64,000 bases of DNA from Myotis daubentonii (GCF_963259705.1 NC_081847.1:70329754-70393753); one strand, 5' to 3'. Shown: positions 47,154-58,931, numbered from the stretch's first letter. Program-made: numbers and translations. Notes: generated from the sequence alone by a model not told the origin.

Positions 47154-47874
47154 GACAGTGAACTGGCCCCCTGTTTAAAAAGTTTGAGGACCCCTGGTCT
47201 AGAGTCTAGAGGATCTGGGAAAGGAAGAGTGTGGGAATGTGCTGGTTCCTGGCAATTGAGGTGTGTCTGTAGACAGATGATTCTCTAAACCAGACAAAGT
47301 TGGCCCCTTCTGCACCACAATGTTGCTCTCATAATTCCCTGGGAGACTTCAGGTGAGAGGGAGGAAGCAACTAGAACTACGCTTAGCACATTGTTTGATG
47401 AATGAATGAATAATACAAGGGCATTGGAGCTGGACAGACGAGGCTCCCAATCCTGGCTTTGCGACTCACTATCCATGTGACAATGGTCAGTGAACTTTAA
47501 CCTCTCTTCGTGTACAAATTGGGGGTTCTAAGCCTTGTGGGAATCCTGTATGGGTTCAAGGGAGGTGATATGTGAAGAGTAGTTTCTATGATGCTTGGGA
47601 AGGTAAATGCACTCAATAAATGGTACTTATTGTTTTATTATTGTTACAGCAGCTTCCACCCTGAAGTGTAATAAAGTGGCCAAAGATCAGATAAGGTCAA
47701 AGAAAAAAGTCAGAGATGTGCTTTGGCTGGACACTCTGTCCCAGGGCTAGCCCAAACTCGTGATTAACAAGAGTTAGGGGTGAGTGAGCTGAATGTGGAG
47801 CCAGACTTCTCCCGATTGGTCCCCCTTCTCCCTAAAATGCCAACCCCAGGCTGGGCCCCTGGCTGGGTGGCACC

Positions 47875-47950
47875 ATGCAGCTCCGGATCGCTCTTCCATT
47901 TCTTCTATTTCTCACCTTCAGCCAAGAGTTTCAATCGGAAGCAGGAACAG
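47875..47950 (+). CDS. SPINT3: SPINT3 exon 1, signal peptide
   Basis: ATG in a strong context (CACCATGC). 25 codons plus one base; donor G|GTTGGT at 47951 is non-ideal but keeps phase 1 with exon 2. Hydrophobic core IALPFLLFLTF. Confidence 0.92.
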
Positions 47951-49256
47951 GTTGGTATGGAAGTGGGAGCTCCAAGAATAGATTGGGAATAGGGGGGTGG
48001 GGGGGCGGCAGTACAAAGAGAGTCTGTTCTTTATCTCATAACGTAGGGAGTCAATTCAATTCACTTCATCAAATATACATGTTGGGTGCATGCAGTGTGC
48101 CAAGTACTGTGCTAGGTGCTAAGGCTAAAGTAATGAGTGAAGCAAAAATCCTGCCTTTGTGGAATTTATATTCCAGTGGGAGGGAGACAGACAATACATA
48201 ATACACATAATAGATGATAAACGTGCTATAGAAAAGAGAAAACCTAGAGCTGGGTAAAGGGTGAGATCCCTGCTCTCAAGAGTCCTCTTGGTCAAGGAAG
48301 GAAAAGAATGATTGAGAGCAGCTACTATTTACTGGTGCTTTTCTATTTATCAATGCTTTCCATAGGTTATCTCTAAGCCTTTGGTACGTCTAAAGTGTGA
48401 ATATTATACCCCCATTTTACATGAAGGAATCTGAGTGCCAAAGATATAGGTGATTTGTCTAAGATCACACAGCTAGAAATTTGAATAAACTTTGAACCCC
48501 ACTCTCGGATTCTAAGTCAGTCCTTTCATACAGGATATCTATTCTAAAGAATGAGGAGGAGACAGGAGGTGGAAGCCTGGGAGAGCTTACTCATCAAATC
48601 CTAGAAAATCAGATCTGAAAGGATGCTCAGAGATGATGGAATTCAACTCCCTAATTTTAAAAATGAAGAAATGAAGATTTGGAGAAGTTGACACGGTTAT
48701 CCCACAGTAATAAGTGGATTTGAATCCTCTAGAACAGGATTCTCAAGTCTGGGGTTTTTAGCACAGCGGTCTACTTCCAGAAATGAAAAACCTCAATTTC
48801 TGTATAGATGGGTAAGACCATTGCTGTGTGGGCCAGATGAGCTGGATGGGAAGAGGTACAGAGCTCAGTTGCTGTGTATAGCCTCACAGTTGTGCCCATG
48901 GCCATCCTAGCCCTGGCATATGAGCATATGGGCCAACAAGGGAAAGGTGATAAGTTTTGCTTATCTCAACCACTTTCTCTATTTAGGCCAATCGACTCAC
49001 CATCAGAATCACCAACCGAGTGTCTCCCCAGAAGATTGCAAACTTCCAATGGAAAAGGGCCCTTGTCGAGCCAAACTCCCACGGTGGTTTTACAACTCAT
49101 CAACTTATGGATGTATGCTGTTTCACTTCGGAGGCTGCAATGGCAATGGGAACAACTTTTTGAAGAAAGATGCATGTGAGAAAGTGTGCAAGAACATCTG
49201 ATTTCCTCATAAGAGCACAGTATTCCCTGGAGTCAGGATTGCTCTATGGCAATAAA
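47875..49256 (+). CDS. SPINT3: SPINT3: single Kunitz-domain secreted inhibitor (gene span)
   Basis: Small secreted Kunitz-type serine-protease inhibitor of the epididymal cluster. Two exons: 47875-47950 (signal peptide) and 48987-49201 (Kunitz domain, stop TGA 49199-49201), AATAAA at 49251-49256. Joined CDS 291 nt, 96 residues, against 89 for human SPINT3 (memory). The leader MQLRIALPFLLFLTFSQEF matches the human pattern MQLQASLSFLL. The Kunitz core has six cysteines, PMEKGPC, RWFYN and FGGCNGNGNNFLKKDACEKVC. P1 is Arg (GPCRAKL), predicting trypsin-like specificity, where human has Gln (memory). An inverted CCAAT (ATTGGT) lies about 60 bp before the ATG. It is followed by repeat-rich DNA and convergent WFDC2. 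Confidence 0.95.
47951..48986. other. SPINT3 intron with MIR
   Basis: 1.0 kb. Contains a MIR around 48310-48490 (TACCCCCATTTTACATGAAGG, GATCACACAGCTAG). Confidence 0.7.
48987..49201 (+). CDS. SPINT3: SPINT3 exon 2, Kunitz domain
   Basis: Acceptor TTTCTCTATTTAG ends at 48986. Phase 1 entry joins to Gly-Gln-Ser-Thr. A His/Gln-rich linker (HHQNHQPSVSPED) precedes the Kunitz core. The stop follows CKNI. Confidence 0.95.
49251..49256 (+). terminator. SPINT3: SPINT3 poly(A) signal
   Basis: AATAAA in GGCAATAAAAGGTG, 50 bp after the stop codon, followed by GT-rich sequence (GTGTTTTTGTG), a good cleavage/poly(A) arrangement. Confidence 0.9.
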
Positions 49257-49364
49257 AGGTGTTTTTGTGAACATGAGATGCATTTCTCCACACCAAATTT
49301 ATACTCCTTGTTGTGTTCTTAAAACTACTCACCTCTGTGCCTGAACTTCTATAAATGTGCACGT

Positions 49365-49535
49365 GACCAGCCAGAAGTGGTCACCTGGATAGGGGGGGCG
49401 GGGCTTGTGATCAGCTGGAAGCTGGCACATGAACAGGAGGTTGGGGGCACTGATCAGCAGGAAGGGGCACCAGGACAGGGGGGCGGGGGCTCCTGATCAG
49501 CCAGAAGCAGGCAGGTGAACAAGGGAGTGAAGGCA
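49365..49535. repeat. About 40-bp minisatellite, block 1
   Basis: Repeats of TGATCAGC[T/C]GGAAG, GGGCAC, TGAACAGG and GGGGCGGGG type. The same unit occurs in 54140-54650 and singly near 50030-50090. Confidence 0.8.
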
Positions 49536-49599
49536 GGTGATTATGCCAGAGATGTCAGGAGAGGATGGAGGAGAGACCAAATGACTCCCGCCCCCCGAC

Positions 49600-51090
49600 C
49601 CCCCAGTCCCCAGGGCTCCTCGGCAGTGATAGTGCAGTGGGCACACCAGGGCAGGCTGTTTGGTTGGAAGTGCAGGTAACTTGGCTCAGGGACTCCTCTT
49701 TGCCGAGCCCCAGACTGTAGGATGATGCAGGGTATTCCAAAGCCCCGCCCTTGCCTCCCGCCTTTCCCTTGAATCCAGCCTGGGGCTCCCCTTCCTGGAG
49801 CTCCTGGGTTGACAGGAGCCAGCAACTGGGTTGTCCTGCCCAGATTCTAGATGCCAAAACTGAGGCTCAGAGAGGGGGAGCAGAGGTCCCTAACCTCAGC
49901 CCACCCACCCCTCAACTCAGCCCAGACAACAGGGGGTTCCACCCGCTGCCAAAAGGGTGGGGTAACATAATCAGGTGGAAATGGCACCTGAATAAGGGGG
50001 CAGGGGCAAGTGAGCAGTGGGCACATGAAGGGGGGGGGGCGGGGGGAGGACAGGGCCATGTGGGCAGCCGGAAGTGCACATGTGAACACAGTGTGGCTTA
50101 TGTTAGGACGGAGGAGGAGGCACGTGAGGATGGAGGAGAGGCCACATGAAGATGAGGGGAGATTGAAGGGATGGGGCCAGGAGCAAAGGAGCACCAGGAG
50201 CCCCCAGAAGCTGACCAGGCAGGAAGGACCCTGCCCGGGAGCCCTCCGAGGGAGCACAGGCCTGGACGCCCTGATTTCAGATTCTGGCACCCAGAATCTG
50301 TTGGTTTAGGCCAGTCTGTGGTCATGGGAGCAGCAGCCTCAGGAAATAGACCCTCCTTTTGGGGCTTTGACTGGGTTCTGGGAACAGCTGAGCCCTGTGC
50401 TCTGAGGCAGGGGGACACCTCCCGCCCGGACCTCTCACTGCAGGGCTCACAGGGAGATCCATCCCTGTGTCTGTGCCTCGGCCTGTCTCCTGCTCCCTGG
50501 GGCTCCTCCGCAGTGACAGTGCGGTGGGCATAGTAGGCAGGCTGCTTGGTGGGAGGCTGCTTGGTGGGAAGCGCAGGCCACGTGGCTCAGGGATCCCCCC
50601 CACCACCACCACCTTGCCCAGGCCCCGGCTGTAGGATGATGCAGGGCACTCCCCAGCCCCGCCCTTATCTCCCTCCCAGGCCTTCCTCTAAGGCAGCGGT
50701 TCTCAACCTGTGGGTCGCGACCCCTTTGGGGGTTGAACGACCCTGTCACAGGGGTCGCCTAAGACCATCGGAAAACACATATATAATTACTTATTGTTTT
50801 TGTGATTAATCACTGTGCTTTAATTATATTCAAGTTGTAACAATGAAATTGGGGGTCACCACATGAGGAACTGTATGAAAGGGCCGCGGCGTCGGGAAGG
50901 TGGAGAACCACTGCTCTAAGGAGTCCTGCCTGGCCCAGGGCTTCCTGGGGCTCCTGGGTTGACAGAAACCGACAGCTGGGTTGCCGTGCCCATATTCTAG
51001 ATGCCAGGACTGAGGCTCAGAGAGGGGGAGCAGAGGTCCCTACCCCCAGCCCACCTCCCCCTCAACTCAGCCCAGCTCCTACGTGGCTTC
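49600..51090. repeat. Kb-scale tandem duplication, copies A and B
   Basis: Two head-to-tail copies of a GC-rich unit. Anchors are the AGTGACAGTGC[A/G]GTGGGCA-type sequence at about 49626 and 50512, GTAGGATGATGCAGGG at about 49718 and 50631, and CAGATTCTAGATGCCA-type at about 49842 and 50994. Copy B carries a SPIN insertion. A third copy lies at 53340-54060. Confidence 0.82.
50694..50913 (-). mobile_element. SPIN non-autonomous hAT element
   Basis: 220 bp. Termini CAGCGGTTCTCAACCTG and GGAGAACCACTG, with GGGTCGCGACCCC near the left end. Perfect 8-bp TSD CTCTAAGG (50686-50693 and 50914-50921). Inverted relative to the 1940 copy. Confidence 0.95.
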
Positions 51091-51120
51091 CCCAGCTGCC
51101 TTGCAGTTGCCATGGTGTGT

Positions 51121-51185
51121 CAGAGGAGGAGGAGGAGGAGGAGGAGGAGGAGGAGGAGGAGGAGGAGGAGGAGGAGGAGGAGGAG
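51121..51185 (+). repeat. (GGA)n microsatellite
   Basis: About 21 GGA/GAG triplets. In two frames it gives poly-Glu or poly-Arg runs inside long open frames, which are artefacts. Confidence 0.97.
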
Positions 51186-51189
51186 ATTG

Positions 51190-53330
51190 AGGAGATTTCT
51201 GAGAAGCAATCCCAAAACACACACCAGCTGGCCCCTCCTTCCTCACTCCCTCTCTCCAATGTCATTTGTGCAGCTGGGCCGGGGCCTCTTCCTAGCCAGG
51301 AGCAAAGGAGGTCAAGAAGGCAGAGGGTCCAGGGAGTGGGTTCTGGGACCCCAACCTCACCCAGCAGATTTCCTGGACCTGGGCTCCCACAGTTCCCAGA
51401 CCAGGCGGGCTCCCTGCCTTCACCCATGCAGTTCCCGCCCTCTGGAATGCCTTTCCTCAGCCTTCAGGTCCCAGCCGGCTGCTTTAACTCCACTGGAGAA
51501 CCTTCCCTGAGTCCCTTGGGGCTCCCCCTGCATCCTGCACCCACCGCGGTCACAGCCTTTTTCTTGATGATGCTCTCACGGGGCAGTGAGGTCCTGGGGA
51601 TGCTAGCTTTGCCTTTGGACCCCAGCGCCTGGCACAGACAGGTGCCCAGTAAAGCCAGAAGGAAGGGAAGGAGGGAGGGAAGGGAAGGGAGCAAAGAAAC
51701 ACCTCTCACAGGATTGGAGAGGATCGGGACTGTGAGCACCGGGCACAGGGCTGGGCATGGAGCAAAGCCCACCAGCTTCCTGCCGCCTCCATTTGAGCCT
51801 GGGCTCCAGCACCTGCTGCCTCATCCCATTTGGAGCCAGCTCAGAGGCCGTCTCCATGCCCACAGGCCTGAGTCTGTTGCCCACTGGAGGCAAGGTGCCC
51901 TCTTATTTCTGAGTGGAGCGCCTGGCAGGATGTCCCTGCAGCATGTGGAGGGAAGAGCAGAGGGCTCCCATCCTAGAGGCTGCGTACCAGTCCTGGCCAC
52001 CACGTCCCATCTTGTGCCCTGAAGGGTTCTCTGGTAATACAGCCACAGTTACAAATGCACAGAGGGCCCTGGCGCCTCCTGGGTTTGTGAAAATGGGCAC
52101 CACACACATCAGCTGCAGAGACCGTCCTGATTCCCAATCCAGCTCTGCTCGATCCCAGCCGAGGGAAGCGCCCAGGCCTGGTTCTGGCCTGTGAAATGGG
52201 ACCCTTGCTGCCTCCCAGTGGGCAAAGGCTGCGTGGCAGGGTGACTCTTACTTTCTTGCAGTAACAGGAATTGGCCAGCAGAGGGCAGCAGCCCCTGCCG
52301 ACTCCCAAGGCGGGCAGCAGGGCTGGGCAGAACCACACCTGGCTCCCCTTCAGAAGGGGGAAGCGGGAGGCTGAAGGATGGCTTTGGTGCCAGGTGGGTA
52401 TCCAGCTGCCCTGTGAGGCCTGTTCTGCCTACCACCGTGCAGACGGGTCTTCTCTGGTGGCCGCGCTGCGCAGGCGGAGCCCTCCAGGAGCTGGACGTCA
52501 GCACAGACTCGGGGCTCGGGGCATTTCCTCCGGGGAGAGGGGAGGCGGGGTGTGGGGGCAGAGTGCCCACCTGGTGTCTGCACCCCTCTGCCTAAGGGGG
52601 TCAACCCCCCCCGACCCCTCCCAGACTGATTTGAGGACCCTGGGGCTGCAGGCAGGACCTGGGGAACCGGTGACCGGCTGGGGCTCGGGCTTAGCAAGTC
52701 CCTGGAGGTGCGGGGGGGGGGGGGGGGGGGGGAGGGGATGAGAGATGCTGCCACGGAGGTGGGGAGGCATCGGGGACTTGGACCAGGAGGCGCCGGGGCA
52801 GAGCCACGTCTCACAGAGCGAATGCAGGAAGTCTGCTGGTTTGCAGACCCCGAATGAATTTCATGTCGAGGCAAAACAAAATCTGCCGGGAGAGGCAGGC
52901 GGCGTAAGCCAGACGGGGAAAGATAATGGTACTTTGTAATCTCAGCCACAGATGGCGAGGGGAGGCGGGATGTTCTCCACGCAAGGCCCTCGCCCCAATG
53001 CAGCGGGACCCGGCCAAGATTTCCAGCTGGGACGGACCTTGGGACAAAGAGAGCAGCCACCCAGGAGCACCGGTGCCATGACAGGACCCCTGTCTGCTGG
53101 GGGTGGAGGAGGGGGGTGGGGGAAGGATGAAGCCCATCAGAGCAAATGGCCGCAGGGTGAAGGGCCGCTTACCCAGAGGTCACAGGTCAAGGAGACAGAG
53201 GCTCTGGGCGGCAGAGGGTTCTATTTTCAGCTCCGTCCTTTTACTGCTGTGCACCCTCCAAGGAGAAGTCACTCGCCCTCTCTGTGCCGCAGTAGCTTCA
53301 CCTGTACAAGGGGCAGGAGACCAGGGTGGC
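51190..53330. other. GC-rich SPINT3-WFDC2 intergenic DNA
   Basis: 2.1 kb, GC-rich, with many long but overlapping frames on both strands (up to about 300 codons) and no domain, splice pattern or homology I recognise. Contains a poly-G tract near 52710-52734. Confidence 0.5.
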
Positions 53331-53339
53331 GGGCCCACG

Positions 53340-54060
53340 TGATCAGCTGGAAGTGCGCAGGTGAACACAGGGTGGTGTTATGTTAGGATGGAGTAGGAAG
53401 CACCTGAAGATGGAGGAGGAGTCATGTGAGGATGGAGGAGAGGCCACGTGAAGGCGAGAGGAGATTGAAGGAATGGGGCAGGAGCACCAGGAGCCCCCAG
53501 AAGCTGACCAGGCAGGAAGGACCCTGCCTGGAGCCCTCCGAGGGAGCACAGCCCTAAACGCCCTGATTTCAGATTCTGGCACCCAGTTGGGGAGAGCACT
53601 GGTTCCTGTTGGTTTAGGCCAGTCTGTAGTCATCGGAGCAGCAGCCTCAGGAAATTTACACCCCCTTGTCCCTCCTTCTGCGGCGTGACCTGGTTCTGGG
53701 GACCGCAGTGGCTCACAGGGAGATCCATCCCTGTGTCTGTGCCTCGGCCCTGTCTCCCTCTCCCCCAACCTGTGGGAGCCCCTTGGCAGTGACAGTGCAG
53801 TGGGCACACCAGGGCAGGCTGCTTGGTGGGAAGTGCAGTTAACTTGGCTCAGGGACTCCTCTGCTTGCCGAGCCCCAGGCTGTAGGATGATGCAGGGTAC
53901 TCCAAAACCCCGCCCTTACCTCCCAGGTCTTTCCCCTATTTAGTCCCCATGGGGCTCCTCTTCCTAAAGCACCTGGGTTGACATGAGCCAGCAACTGGGT
54001 TTTAGTGCCCAGATTCTAGATGCCAAAACTGAGGCTCAGAGAGGGTAGCAGGTTTCTGGC
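53340..54060. repeat. Kb-scale duplication, copy C
   Basis: Repeats the A/B unit: ATGTTAGGATGGAG (compare 50100), GGAGCACCAGGAGCCCCCAG (compare 50188), ATTTCAGATTCTGGCACCCA (compare 50274), GGGAGATCCATCCCTGTGTC (compare 50451), and the AGTGACAGTGC anchor at about 53789. Confidence 0.85.
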
Positions 54061-54139
54061 CTTGGCCTATGTCCCCATCAACTCAGCCCAGCTCACAGGT
54101 GGCTCCACCTGCTGCCACGGGGGCGTGACCACATGATCT

Positions 54140-54650
54140 GGTGGAAGTGAGCACCTGAACCAGGGGGCGGGGGCAAGTGAGCAGCCAGAAGTCGGCATGT
54201 GTACAGGGGGGTGGGGCTTCTGATTAGCTGGTAGTGGTCACAGCCGGAACAGGGCTCATGAAATGGACGCAGGGCTTGTGATCAGTTGGAAGTGGGCACC
54301 TAAATAAGGGAGTAGGGGCAAGTGAGCAGCCAGAAGTGGGCACGTGAACAGGGGCGGGCACACATGATCAGCCAGAAGTGGGCACAGCTGGAAGGGGGTA
54401 GGTGAACAGGGGGGCGGAGGGCAGGTGATCAGCCAGAAGTGGGCACCTGAATAGTGGGCAGGAGCAAGTGAGCAGCTGGAAGTGGGCAGGTGATCAGGGT
54501 GTTGGGGCTCATGATCACCCAGAAGTGGGCAGGTCAACAGGAGGTTGGGGCAGGTGATCAGCCGGAATTGGGCACCTGAACAGGGGGCAGGGGCTTGAGA
54601 TCAGCAGGAAGTGGGCAGGTGAACAGGGGACTGGCGGCTTGTGATCAGCA
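54140..54650. repeat. About 40-bp minisatellite, block 2
   Basis: At least ten units of GTGATCAGC[C/T]GGAAGTGGGCA, CCTGAACAGGG and GGCGGGGGC type. Sequence on the minus strand is open for about 90 codons because of the repeat, not because of a gene. Confidence 0.88.
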
Positions 54651-54659
54651 TCGTATTGG

Positions 54660-55745
54660 AAGGACCTACATTGAACAAGGAAAAGATTTCTTGTCAAATA
54701 AGGGAACAAAAGAAACCAAAGAATAAAGAAAAATGGGGGAGAACCTGAAGATATTAAGACTATTTTTAATTTAAAAATTAATGAAACTTTATGAAAGCCC
54801 TTATCTTCTAAGGCTACACCACATAGTCCTGCCATAGGCTACTCGGGGAGAGGAGTCCCTTGATTTACCTTAAGCAACACCAACTATTGCAACGTGGAGG
54901 GGAAGGAGAAAACATGAGGATAACCTGTTCAGTTATCTAAATCCAGAGCGGAAAATGGAAGACCAAAGATGGGCAGAGACTTCTCTAAAACCACACGATA
55001 GGAATGAAACCGAGGTATCACTAATCCAAGAAAAAGACCTGATTCTCTGCCTTGCAATGCCCACTCTATAATTTTCCCCAGCTTCCTCTGTACTGGGGGA
55101 TGGAGCATTCAATTGGGTGGGAATTGGGCACCTGAACCGGGGGGCGGGGGCTTGTGATCAGGAGGCTCTGTGCATGTCACCAGCCTGCCCTGGTGTGCCC
55201 ACTGAAGCCCTTGGAGGGAGCACACCCATATGGGCCTCCAGAGCCAGGTCTATGGACCTCAATCTTGGCTGTGAAGCAGCCTGGGGCTCAGTTCCAGTCC
55301 CTCTCATTCATGGTCTAGGGCAGGTTCTATCCATTTAGGGACTCATCCAGTGACCAAGCAAGGGAACAAGGGCCCTGGTGGTAGCCACACTTCTGATAAT
55401 GCCAGGAACCAAGCTAAGTGCTTTATATACCGTATCTCGTTTAATATTTCCAACAGCCCAGAGAGGAAGATTCTATTAAAACTGTATCTCACAAATGAGG
55501 AAGTTGAAGGTCAGGAAGATAAATTACTTGCCCAAAATAGTCAACTGGCAAGGAACGAAGTTGGTGTCTGACTCTAGCGCCCATGTTCTTTCTTAATCAG
55601 GTTGCTATCATTAACATTCAGCTTGGCCATGACCACCCAGTCCCTGCTTACCTCTCCATCTCATAAAATCCCCTTTCTCCATATAGACAACAGAGATCTT
55701 CTGGGCTTGCCTGCCTCTACCTTTGCAGGTTCACATATGGTGGTT
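54660..55745. other. Intergenic, MIR-like segment
   Basis: No exon. About 55385-55570 resembles a MIR (CAGCCCAGAGAGGAAG, AACTGTATCTCACAAATGAGG, TTACTTGCCCAAAATAG). Confidence 0.5.
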
Positions 55746-55966
55746 CTTTTTTTAAAAAAAATATTTTTTATTATTGATTTTTAGAGCAAGAGGAAGAGGG
55801 AAATAGAAAAACATTGATGTGAGAAGGAAACATCAATCAGCTGCCTCCTGCCTGCCTCTTATGGAAGTTTGAGCCCACAACCCAGGCATGTGCCCTGACC
55901 AGGAATGTAACCAGCAACCTTTCTGTGCACAGGACGACACCCAACCAAGCAACACCAGCCAGGGCT
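55746..55966 (-). mobile_element. Ves-type SINE, diverged
   Basis: TTTTATTATTGATTTTTAGAG tail side, AAACATTGATGTGAGA, and an AACACCAGCCAGGGCT head. Minus strand. Confidence 0.82.
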
Positions 55967-57040
55967 TTGGAGGTTCCTGAAGTCAGGGATTCGCCTTACA
56001 CACGTCTCCCCTGCACTGAGCCAAGAAAAGTGACACGCACAGAGTATATGATGTTGATTTGTTTGGTGACAGGTGATGTTAACTTTGATGGCTGGAGTGA
56101 GGTGGCAAGCACTTGTTGATTCATTTCATAGAGATTATATAATGGAGGGAAGGAGGAACCTGGGATTTATTTTTGGAGTTAAGGTTTTAAACTATGCATG
56201 AATGCTATGAGTCTCATCATCTCTAAATTATGGAAGAGATCAAAGAAAGAAGAATGGAAGGGAAGGAGGATGGAAGGAATGAGGGGTCCCAAGCTCTGCT
56301 CAGAATGGGTGGGTTAACAGAAGACCTAAGGGTAACCCCCTTTCAAGAGTAGGATATTATACTACTGAGTTGGGACATTTAATCAAAACTCAGAGGCGAG
56401 ATCTCAAAACCTACTATGAAGCTTACCCCCTACACCACCAAGCCCCCAGGCTCAGAAGCATAGACAACACAGTACCATCCCTCTGATGGTACTGAGGTTA
56501 GAGGAGATGGAAGCCCACCCGCCCCCCCCCCCAAAAAAGAGCTCAAGAAGGATAGAATTAGAAAACCATTGTTTAACAACCATGAAATAATCATTAATTT
56601 AGGCAAGACTCACCAGTGAGTGCTAAAACCAGTGTGTAAAATTTTAAGAATAGGATATTTACAAAGTCTCAAAGTGTCTCTCCATACACACTTCTTTTTG
56701 GGGTCTGTCACCAAGGAAGTGAGGGCATCCCTCAAGGTCCATTACCTGGGCTCCTTCTTCCAATCAGAGCTACCCAAAGACCCTGTGGGCTGCTGGCTGC
56801 TCACCCGCTTTGCCCATGTCATCTCCATACCCATACACCGATATCCAGCACAGCTCCCTGGGAATGTACCAATTTCCCAGCTTTTAGGAGAATGCTGAGT
56901 TCAGACCTCCTTTTTTCCTACCAGTTTTGTGTCCTAGAAAAGCCTTTGTGCCTCTCAAGGCCTCCCCAGTCTCCCAACCCGCACAATGAGGGCGATGCTA
57001 GACACCATTGGGTGTAGAGATGATACCGTTAACTCCTGGG
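55967..57040. other. Intergenic, nothing recognised
   Basis: No exon or named repeat. Confidence 0.4.
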
Positions 57041-57049
57041 AGTACTGAG

Positions 57050-57350
57050 AGAAGGCCATGGGAAGGGGGACAGAAAAGAGGTGATAGAGGAGGACAGAGG
57101 GTGGGGGTATAGAGAGAGAAGAGAAAAGTGGGGCAGACAGAGGGAGAGAGACGGGGAAGGGTGGGAAGAGAGATGGAGGGAGGGAGAGAAGGATAAGAGG
57201 GGGAAATGGGAAAGAGAGTGAGTAGAGAGAAGAGGGGGAAGTAGGGGGGAAAGAGAGCGGGATAGAGAGAGTAAGGGAATAGAGGAGGAAAGAGGAAAGA
57301 GGAAAAAAGAGAACAAATAGAGAAAGAGAGGCTAGATGGAGAGATGGAGC
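57050..57350. repeat. Homopurine-biased tract
   Basis: About 300 bases made almost entirely of A and G on the plus strand (GGGAGAG, AAGAGGGGGA and variants). The minus strand is open in three frames, giving Ser/Leu/Pro-rich nonsense peptides. Confidence 0.88.
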
Positions 57351-58270
57351 TATATCTCTGAAAGAATACACAAGAAACTGATCTTGGTCTCATCCTCAGA
57401 AAACAACTGGTTGGCTGGGGTTGGGGGAAGGAAGTCAAGGGTGAAAGATGCTTTTCATTTTACCTTTTAAATTTTGACCCAATATATTGTTTGTACCAAA
57501 CAATGATTTGACTTAAAACAACAATAACAACAAAGGACCCTGCCTTTGCCACCTTCTTTTTCTGTGGCCGCAAGCAAGTAACTTGGCAGAGACCTGGTGT
57601 GTAAGTCGGGGCGTCATCACCCCTCTGGGGCGTCTGTGGAGCCAGGAACTCTCACCAGGGAACCTCCCAGCCCTGCATCTGGAGCACAGTCCGTGCTGCT
57701 GCTGCTGCCGCTGCTATCAGAACGCCCAGCAACAATTCGGCGACCTTAGAAGCATTCCATCATCTCTGAGCCTCAGTGTTCGCTTCCATCATCCTCGAGA
57801 ATAACCACCAACCCCAGACCAGACGAGCCCTGTAAATGTGTTCATTGTTCAGAGTTGATCCCTCTCTGGACTTTGTGCCTGGATGATTTGGTTGCCCCCC
57901 CCCCCCTTAACCCAGAATCAGGGCGGGGGGGGGGGGAATAAGAATGGAGGCCATGGCCCCACCAGTGCTGGAAGTGGTCACTTTATTGGTTGGAAAAAGA
58001 AACTGTGGTCAGCACAGGAGGGAGTGCAGAGGCCAGAAAGAAGGGAGGGCAGCTGGGCTGGAGCCAGACGGGGCCAGGTAGAAACTCCCACTCCCTCATT
58101 CCTCAGGCTGTGGTGGCTGAAACTGGAGGAGAGAATCATAATAAAACCATCAACAACAATATCCACAATACTAGACGAGAGTACCTGCAGCTTCAGTTCT
58201 GGACCAAAGCTTTCCTCACGCCACCATACCCCCCCTCCCCCCACCCCCCACCCCCCACCCCCCGCCTCGA

Positions 58271-58317
<47 letters not shown>

Positions 58318-58930
58318 CACCTTCTTGAGGCCCTGGGGCTCTGCCTATACTTCTCTGTGGGTCCTACATTCACCTCTTCTGCTTCAGGCCATTCCTCAGG
58401 CACACATGGCCTTCCTGAGGAGCCATGGGTCATTGATCTCTCTGAGTCCCTCTACCACCAGGAAGCTCCATCTTGCCTCCCTTCTTTGGGTTCATCAAAC
58501 TAATATTTATCCCATTTTATAAGTAAAATAATTGCAGCTCAGGGAGATGAAAGGCTAGTTAAGTGTCAGAGCTGAAATTTGAACCTGTGTCTTCCTGCCT
58601 CAGAAGCCTGGCCATGCTGTGGGCACTCAAGGAGGTAAGAGAGGGTTGGAATCATTGGAGTGCTCTGGGCTCTGGGAAGACCATGGTTCCCTCTCCGGCA
58701 CGGAAGGTCATGCCTTGAAGTAGCCGCCATGGGACCTTGGGCACGACCATCCCCTCCTCTGGGCTCCAGTCTCTCTGTGCAATACTGGGTTCTATTGTGA
58801 CCACCCATCCCTTGGCTGAGAGCTTGTCAGCAGCAGCAGCAGATCAACAGTGAGACTTCAACCAAAGGGCGCTTCCAGGTTCTTGCTCATTCTGTTTCCT
58901 CTGCCCGAAGCAGCCTCCTGCCCGCACTTG
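57350..58930. other. Intergenic with simple repeats
   Basis: Contains poly-C/poly-G tracts (57893-57940), a C-rich tract (58228-58264) and (AC)n (58270-58316). No exon recognised. Confidence 0.55.
58270..58316 (+). repeat. (AC)n microsatellite
   Basis: About 23 AC dinucleotides after a C-rich tract. Confidence 0.97.
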
Positions 58931-58931
58931 A

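Larger units (their letters stand above)
46259..47196 (-). mobile_element. nhAT element interrupted by an ERV LTR
   Basis: Same family as 13665-13870, opposite orientation. Termini CAGGGGTCCTCAAAC (46259) and GTTTGAGGACCCCTG (ending 47196); flanks CTCTAGAG (46251-46258) and GTCTAGAG (47197-47204), 7 of 8 matching. Excluding the LTR and one TSD copy, it is about 203 bp, equal to the intact copy. Confidence 0.93.

Noticed and set aside
51117..52022. 301-codon frame starting with a poly-Glu run
   Set aside because: Created by the (GGA)n microsatellite and GC-rich, stop-poor DNA. The overlapping frames are equally open and none shows a domain.
52350..53060. 236-codon minus-strand frame and overlapping frames
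   Set aside because: Proline/serine-rich translation of GC-rich DNA including a poly-G tract, with no domain or exon signals.
57883..58503. 206-codon frame with poly-Pro and Thr-His runs
   Set aside because: Spans C-rich and (AC)n microsatellites; simple-repeat translation.
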